9,297 nt of DNA from DATKDU01 sp035512595 (GTDB taxonomy: Bacteria; Planctomycetota; Planctomycetia; Pirellulales; Pirellulaceae), in contig DATKDU010000175.1 of assembly GCA_035512595.1 (NCBI GenBank), positions 1 to 9,297 of the forward strand, given 5' to 3'. This document shows positions 5,478 to 9,297 of this stretch, piece after piece; position 1 is the stretch's first letter; every line of letters starts with the position of its first letter. The position numbers and the translations under genes are program-made. The notes beneath the pieces are model-generated. The model made no database searches. It saw nothing but the letters and a program-made list of their open reading frames with translations, and was not told the DNA's origin.

Positions 5478-6797
5478 TCAAGGCAAGTCGATCGCCTTGA
5501 GCTCGAACTCCACCGGCACTTCGATGATCGCCGCCGGCGTTTTGTAAACCAGCTTATACTTGGAGGCGTTCGCCTCGTCGCCCAGATCGAAGCGATATAT
5601 GACGGCGACTTCGTTTTCATCCAGCAGCGTGGCCTCAAGTGCCGCCTGTTCCACCTTGTCCCCCTTGGCGTCCTCGAGATAGCACGGATTGTTGTAAATC
5701 CACCCGCGGTGTGATTCCAGGGCGTTGCTCGCCTTGTCGAACTTGACCCGCATCCGCGCCTCGAGCAGCTCGTCCACCTTGCGGCACTGGTCGAGAATCA
5801 CCGTCACTCCCCCCCGCTCCTCTTCCGCCCCCTTTTTGCTCTCGGGGTTGGGGAATTCATACGTCTCCTCGCGGCCGAGCAGCACGGCCGTCAACTTTCC
5901 CTTGATGGAAGCGATCTGCTTGACGGTGCGGGCTGGAATCTTGAAGGGGATCACCAGTTCGACCCCCGCGCCGAATCCATCGACCGAGAATTCCAGATCG
6001 CCGTCGCCGCTATCGACCTCGACCGCATTACCCCCGTCGTCGGTCGCCTGGAACTGTCCGACCGGCAGCATGATGACCACCGGGCGGACGCGCGGCTCCC
6101 AAGCTGCATCGACCGTCAGCCGCAGGGCTTTGCTGGCCGGGTTGCGGAGATCGGCATCGATCTCGATCCGCGTCGGCTCCAGGCGGAAAATGGCGCTGTA
6201 GGTGCCGCGGCCGATGCGCGGCAAAGCGTTTTCGTCGCGGGCGATGTAAGACAGCTCGCCTTGCTCGGTGTCGTAGTTGTAGAGCGTAAGCTGGGCCGCA
6301 TCGAGGATCGTATCGAGGGCTTCCCAGAATGGCGCCTTGTCGAGCTGGAGCGTGATCTTCGGATCGCTCTTGTCCTCCTCGCGGCTGTCGGTGACTCGAT
6401 TGCCCGTCTGCTTCTCGATTTCCGCCAGGGCTTCGGACAAGAGCATCTCGCCGGAGAGGGTGACGAATTTGGGCTTCGTGGTCGCGGCAATCGCCAGGTC
6501 CATGAGCGTCTTGCGAACGCGGCCAAGGCGGTTCTTGACTTCGGCCGGCGTGGTGCGGGTGATGGGAGGCAGAAGCGGCAGGACGTCCTCGCCCAGGGCG
6601 ACCAACTCCTTCTCGGCCGCTTCCCGCTTGGCCTGCTGATCGCTGTCGAGTTGGCGAATAAGGGCTTTTACCTTCGGGGCTAACTCGGCACTCGGCGCCG
6701 CCGCGGCCGCCTTTGTCTTTTCCGCCGGCGCATCGGCCGCTTTGCCATCGGCCTGGGCCAGAGCGAGAGCTGATACGAGCAGGAGGGAATGAACCAC
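5478..6797 (-). CDS. Secreted HEAT-like/STN-like protein, unknown function
   Basis: This 439-residue protein is not one I can name. Residues 1-17 (MVHSLLLVSALALAQADG) are a short signal peptide, followed by an Ala/Lys-rich linker to about 38. Residues 42-105 look like one or two HEAT-like helical pairs (VKALIRQLDSDQQAKREAAEKEL). Residues 112-180 resemble a secretin/TonB short N-terminal fold (LSGEMLLSEALAEIEKQTGNRV, then ITLQLDKAPFWEALDTIL), the motif also seen in stand-alone planctomycete proteins. The rest (about 190-439) is beta-rich with no catalytic motif seen. The start is GTG with AAGGAGG seven bases upstream, which decides it. It heads the probable unit with the isomerase and mutY. 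The STN resemblance is from pattern only; no secretin pore domain is present. A periplasmic binding or scaffold role is possible. Confidence 0.78.
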   Translation of the reverse strand: MVHSLLLVSALALAQADGKAADAPAEKTKAAAAAPSAELAPKVKALIRQLDSDQQAKREAAEKELVALGEDVLPLLPPITRTTPAEVKNRLGRVRKTLMDLAIAATTKPKFVTLSGEMLLSEALAEIEKQTGNRVTDSREEDKSDPKITLQLDKAPFWEALDTILDAAQLTLYNYDTEQGELSYIARDENALPRIGRGTYSAIFRLEPTRIEIDADLRNPASKALRLTVDAAWEPRVRPVVIMLPVGQFQATDDGGNAVEVDSGDGDLEFSVDGFGAGVELVIPFKIPARTVKQIASIKGKLTAVLLGREETYEFPNPESKKGAEEERGGVTVILDQCRKVDELLEARMRVKFDKASNALESHRGWIYNNPCYLEDAKGDKVEQAALEATLLDENEVAVIYRFDLGDEANASKYKLVYKTPAAIIEVPVEFELKAIDLP

Positions 6798-6804
6798 GGC
6801 TGAG

Positions 6805-6811
6805 CCTCCTT
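6805..6811 (-). promoter_or_regulatory. Shine-Dalgarno AAGGAGG for the 439-residue gene
   Basis: On the minus strand AAGGAGG lies seven bases before a GTG codon whose product starts with a signal peptide. This is the best ribosome binding site in the window and fixes the start at 6797 despite the rarer GTG. Confidence 0.8.
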
Positions 6812-6939
6812 AAAGAATCGTCGAATGCGACAAGACCTGATTCTATGCCCCGCCGCCGCGCGATGCTACCGCAAGCGGCAAGTCGCGCCGATTAAGACGC
6901 CAACCGCGTTCGCTTTTTCCTCTGGCCGCTACGGGTAAA

Positions 6940-6964
6940 GTAGGCCCCTTGCTCCGCAAGGGCC
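6940..6964 (+). repeat. REP-like GTAG hairpin, copy E
   Basis: GTAG is followed by GCCCCTTGC, loop TCC, then GCAAGGGC and a closing C. The stem is 8 bp with one bulged C. It lies in the gap 6798-7038 between the starts and ends of two minus-strand genes, where no gene or other feature was recognised. It shares the GTAG foot and TCC loop with copies C and D. Confidence 0.6.
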
Positions 6965-7038
6965 AGGACGTGGCAAATGCCGACAATTTCGAGAACGCTG
7001 GCGATGGTAAGGCTACCGGCGCGCGGTCCCTTGCTCCA

Positions 7039-7479
7039 CTACGATCCCCGCAGCTTGAAATACACCTTCTGCACCAGCGGCAGACAGGTGCGGCCGGTGG
7101 GGGATAATTCGTGGCAGCGGGCGGCGGGAGATTTCGATTTGGCCAAGAGGTCGCGAATCCGCTGCGGAGTGCCGTCGTCCACGTCCGCCTGGACGTCGTC
7201 CATCGTCAGGCCGAAGCAGGGGCACAGCGGAGCCTGCGAATCCTTGGGGTAGACCGGGCGGGCCAGATCGGCGGCCAGAACAACCGACTCGAACGAATCG
7301 AAGTAAGCGACCGGGCAGGTCGGCGTCGGACAGAAGTACGACGACGCCGACAGGCCGCTCTGCTTCTCAGTCGGCACGTGATGCCGCACCGTCTCCCACG
7401 GCACGCTCTCCCCTGCCGCCTCGCACCGCGGACAGAGAACGTCGGTCACATCGGGCTCGCGGAGGAAAGCCTTGTTCAT
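7039..7479 (-). CDS. CopZ-like Fe-S/Zn metallochaperone-type protein without HMA domain
   Basis: This 146-residue protein has eight cysteines in two groups. CPRC (16, 19) and FCPTPTCPVAYF (50, 55) form a zinc-site-like half. CPCFGLTMDDV (86, 88) with RCHELSPTGRTCL (122, 132) forms a half like BFD-type [2Fe-2S] domains. This matches the N-terminal module of the Archaeoglobus copper chaperone CopZ, which binds one zinc and a [2Fe-2S] cluster. The C-terminal HMA copper-binding domain of CopZ is missing, so a copper role should not be assumed. It follows hemQ on the same strand with a 101-base gap tiled by inverted 7-bp arrays, so the two are probably co-transcribed. No Shine-Dalgarno sequence is visible. 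Involvement in iron or copper handling for heme is inferred from position only. Confidence 0.82.
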   Translation of the reverse strand: MNKAFLREPDVTDVLCPRCEAAGESVPWETVRHHVPTEKQSGLSASSYFCPTPTCPVAYFDSFESVVLAADLARPVYPKDSQAPLCPCFGLTMDDVQADVDDGTPQRIRDLLAKSKSPAARCHELSPTGRTCLPLVQKVYFKLRGS

Positions 7480-7485
7480 TACTCA

Positions 7486-7520
7486 GTCCAAGGTCCAAAG
7501 TCCAAAGTCAGGACTCCAAA
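7486..7520 (+). repeat. 7-bp tandem array (GTCCAAA), five units
   Basis: The units are GTCCAAG, GTCCAAA twice, GTCAGGA and CTCCAAA. Bases 7490-7507 are the exact reverse complement of 7556-7573. The array lies directly upstream (on the minus strand) of the CopZ-like ATG, in the place of its leader. Confidence 0.8.
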
Positions 7521-7556
7521 TTGGTGAAGCATGTTCAACTCCAGAAATCCAATCAC

Positions 7557-7579
7557 TTTGGACTTTGGACCTTTTGGAC
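7557..7579 (-). repeat. 7-bp array (GTCCAAA), inverted partner, three units
   Basis: On the minus strand there are three GTCCAAA units, with two extra bases between the first and second. The array starts one base after the hemQ stop codon. Together with 7486-7520 it gives an 18-bp perfect inverted repeat with a 48-base loop in the hemQ message. Confidence 0.8.
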
Positions 7580-7580
7580 T

Positions 7581-8429
7581 TCACTCGACCCCCACCCGGC
7601 AGTGATCCAGCATCTGGTCGGCCGTCATGATGTAGCTGGTCAGGAAGGGGCCGAACTCGGCATAGCGAGCGGAGGCCTCGTCGAACCGCATGCGGTAGAC
7701 GATCTCGGTGAGGAACTGCGGGTTCTTGGCCCACAATGTCACCCCCCATTCCCAGTCTTCCAGCCCCAGGCCGACCGTAATGAGCTGCGAGACTTTGCCG
7801 GCGAAGGTCATGCCGCTCTTGGCGTGCTCCCCCATCATCTTGTTCCGCTCGGCAAACGGCAGCAGGAACCAGTTCTCGCCGACTTTCCGCTTCTTGTTCA
7901 TGGGGTAAAAGCAGGTCGCCGGCCACGGCGGAAAGTCGGGGGTCAGCCGCTGGCGGTTCATCAATGGCAATCGGTCGCCATAGGCTTTGAGCTTGGCCGT
8001 GTAGGCCGGGCTCCCTTCGGACTCCCCCTCTTCGATCAGCTTCTTGGCATACTGTTCCACGCTGGGCACATACTCGGAAATCTCGGTGATCGAGACGAAG
8101 GAATAGGTCGGGATGAGTGCGGGGCCGAGCTTGCTGGCCAGGAGCCGCTGGTTGACCGACTCGATCTTGAGCGGGTTGGCGTCCATCAGCATCAGGCCGA
8201 AGTTCGCCTTGTGCCCGCTGACCGCACTCACCTGGAGCCGGGCCGGCGCATTGGCATCTTGCGGATCGAGCACGGCGGCGACGATCTCGCGTCCGGCCCG
8301 CACCTGATCGGGGGACATTTTGGCCAGCGCGCCCCGATCGAACCGGTAATAGAGGTGGCTACAGTGCCATCCCTGCGATGGCTCGAGGCTGACGGGAATC
8401 GACTCGGCAGCGGGGCGGGGGGCAGACAT
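7581..8429 (-). CDS. hemQ: Coproheme decarboxylase (HemQ/ChdC), chlorite dismutase family
   Basis: HemQ converts coproheme to heme b by two peroxide-dependent decarboxylations, the last step of the coproporphyrin-dependent heme pathway. The 282 residues show the C-terminal half typical of the family: CFYPMNKKRKVGENWFLLPF with the reactive tyrosine Y175, MMGEHAKSGMTFAGKVSQ with proximal heme ligand H202 and distal Q215, then GLEDWEWGVTLWAKNPQFL and YRMRFDEASARYAEFGPF. The spacings Y-27-H and H-13-Q equal those of Geobacillus HemQ (Y145, H172, Q185), so this is the Firmicute-type active site, not the actinobacterial one with a distal alanine or the chlorite dismutase with a distal arginine. The N-terminus is about 30 residues longer than in Firmicutes. 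The start is ATG, with only a weak GAG upstream. The CopZ-like gene follows. Confidence 0.93.
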   Translation of the reverse strand: MSAPRPAAESIPVSLEPSQGWHCSHLYYRFDRGALAKMSPDQVRAGREIVAAVLDPQDANAPARLQVSAVSGHKANFGLMLMDANPLKIESVNQRLLASKLGPALIPTYSFVSITEISEYVPSVEQYAKKLIEEGESEGSPAYTAKLKAYGDRLPLMNRQRLTPDFPPWPATCFYPMNKKRKVGENWFLLPFAERNKMMGEHAKSGMTFAGKVSQLITVGLGLEDWEWGVTLWAKNPQFLTEIVYRMRFDEASARYAEFGPFLTSYIMTADQMLDHCRVGVE

Positions 8430-8507
8430 GGGTGATCTCAGTCGAGGAATCGTGGCTGGATGCGTTCATCATACCAAAATCGACTGCCGCGGCTGGCCCG
8501 AACCCTT

Positions 8508-8551
8508 ACAAGCTTTACATGCACGACTTCCCGTTGGACAATAAAGCTTGT
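8508..8551. promoter_or_regulatory. 10-bp inverted repeat in the divergent intergenic region
   Basis: ACAAGCTTTA (8508-8517) and TAAAGCTTGT (8542-8551) are perfect inverted copies, 24 bases apart. Each contains the palindrome AAGCTT, with centres 33 bases apart, about three helical turns. It lies in the 152-base gap between the hemQ start and the ribosome binding site of the divergent membrane protein gene. It may be a paired operator or a leader hairpin; no regulator is identified and no promoter could be assigned. Confidence 0.45.
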
Positions 8552-8569
8552 CTCATCAGTCTCCCCTTC

Positions 8570-8575
8570 AAGGAG
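8570..8575 (+). promoter_or_regulatory. Shine-Dalgarno AAGGAG for the gene starting at 8582
   Basis: AAGGAG lies six bases before ATG 8582. The same frame is open from 8432, but the only strong ribosome binding site is here, so the shorter product is chosen. The 50 upstream codons are then leader. Confidence 0.8.
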
Positions 8576-8581
8576 CATTCC

Positions 8582-9295
8582 ATGTGCCGCAGCCCGGGCA
8601 TAGCATTACTGGCACTGCCCATCTGGATGGCAATGGCGCGGCTGGCGAATGCCGGAATGCCGAGCGTGACGCTGAGCGACGTAGCGTCGCTGCGGCTCCA
8701 GGTGATTTCTTTTTTTCTGATGGGGCTGCTGGCTTCTGCGGGAGTCGTATGCTGGATTTGGAATTCGCTGGCCAAGGAGTTTACGCAACTGCCGCGGCTA
8801 TCGTTTCTGAAGGCGTGCGGCGTCGTGATTCTGTGGGGGCTGTTATTCGTCGTGGTGCTGACGATGATCTCTGGTGCCCGCGAGTTGATGACGCCGGGTG
8901 CGTGGGAGAAGGTTGGGGCCACGTACAAGCTGCGTAGCGAAACCGTCACCGCATCAGCGATCGCCGACCCGCATGCAGACAGCTTGCTTGTCCGTCGCAG
9001 GGAGCATCTCCAGCGATTGGGAAGTGCGCTGGCCTTGCACGCGGCCCGGCACGGTTCCAAGTTTCCTGCAAGCCAGTCGGAGTTGGCGGAGGATGCGGCG
9101 CTGTGGCACGTGCCGCAGGTTCGCGATCAGCAATATCAATATGTGTCCGGACTATCGGCCAGTGGAACGTCTCGGCCGCTGGTATACGAGCCGGCCTGCT
9201 TTGACGGGGACGTCCTGGTTCTCTTTACGGATATGCACGTTCGCGCGATGGGGGTGGACGAGCTGCGCCAGCTCTTGCAATCGGAGGGGTCGTGA
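8582..9295 (+). CDS. Membrane protein with pseudopilin-like C-terminal domain, unknown function
   Basis: The 237-residue protein is not one I can name. From M1 (MCRSPGIALLALPIWMAMARLANAG) the N-terminus is a signal peptide or first membrane segment. Two clear membrane helices follow at about 41-60 (QVISFFLMGLLASAGVVCWIW) and 77-96 (ACGVVILWGLLFVVVLTMIS). Residues 135-237 are soluble: HLQRLGSALALHAARHGSKFPASQSEL, then a short beta-rich part ending FTDMHVRAMGVDELRQLL. The pattern of a helix with a leucine-glycine core followed by GxxFP resembles the C-terminal domains of planctomycete type II pseudopilin-like proteins, but the usual N-terminal pilin signature is absent. The start is set by AAGGAG. 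The last codons overlap a GTGA (9292-9295) that may begin the next gene, suggesting translational coupling; that gene is outside the window. Confidence 0.72.
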   Translation: MCRSPGIALLALPIWMAMARLANAGMPSVTLSDVASLRLQVISFFLMGLLASAGVVCWIWNSLAKEFTQLPRLSFLKACGVVILWGLLFVVVLTMISGARELMTPGAWEKVGATYKLRSETVTASAIADPHADSLLVRRREHLQRLGSALALHAARHGSKFPASQSELAEDAALWHVPQVRDQQYQYVSGLSASGTSRPLVYEPACFDGDVLVLFTDMHVRAMGVDELRQLLQSEGS

Positions 9296-9297
9296 GC

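Noticed and set aside
4408..5547. 379-codon open frame on the + strand
   Set aside because: It is antisense to the isomerase gene, whose signal peptide and parvulin motifs are clear. The antisense product has no recognisable domain.
7521..8435. 304-codon open frame on the + strand
   Set aside because: It is antisense to hemQ, which has all active-site residues. The product is low in recognisable motifs.
8432..8581. 50-codon upstream extension of the membrane protein
   Set aside because: It has no ribosome binding site, crosses the inverted repeat, and AAGGAG lies exactly before ATG 8582.

Overview
The window is high-GC bacterial chromosome and most resembles a planctomycete of the Pirellulales type. 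I infer this from the gene set (an N-anchored coiled-coil protein of unknown family, a secreted HEAT-like/STN-like protein, a membrane protein with a pseudopilin-like tail, a Firmicute-type coproheme decarboxylase) and from intergenic gaps full of short arrays and hairpins. No database search was possible, so the taxonomy is an inference.

Layout. On the + strand: the 3' end of a [4Fe-4S]-type APS/PAPS reductase (cysH), an Rrf2-family regulator, indole-3-glycerol phosphate synthase (trpC), a small four-helix-bundle/IVP-like gene interrupted by one in-frame TGA, and a membrane-anchored coiled-coil protein. These face a minus-strand cluster, in transcription order: a secreted HEAT-like/STN-like protein (6797 to 5478), a parvulin-type peptidyl-prolyl isomerase (5406 to 4453) and an A/G-specific adenine glycosylase (mutY, 4400 to 3267). 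Further right, also on the minus strand, are hemQ/chdC (8429 to 7581) followed by a CopZ-like Fe-S/Zn protein (7479 to 7039). Divergent from hemQ, a + strand membrane protein starts at 8582 and ends at the window edge.

How the genes work together. CysH reduces activated sulfate, and the adjacent Rrf2 regulator lacks the Fe-S cysteines, so it could be a CymR-like sulfur regulator. The isomerase and the 439-residue protein probably act in the cell envelope. HemQ makes heme b from coproheme, and its downstream neighbour is a Fe-S/Zn metallochaperone-like protein.

The most unusual content lies between the genes. (1) Five short hairpins each begin with a GTAG tetranucleotide, as REP elements of the RAYT type do; two form an inverted doublet (REPIN/BIME-like) filling the cysH-rrf2 gap. 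(2) Several unrelated tandem arrays share a 7-bp period. (3) Three array pairs are arranged as inverted repeats: a 6-bp-period pair tightly bracketing the four-helix-bundle gene, a 15-bp-period pair between convergent genes, and a 7-bp-period pair filling the hemQ-copZ-like gap. The bracketed four-helix-bundle gene looks like a solitary relative of 23S rRNA intervening sequences and is the best candidate for an undescribed mobile unit. No tRNA, rRNA or CRISPR array was seen.
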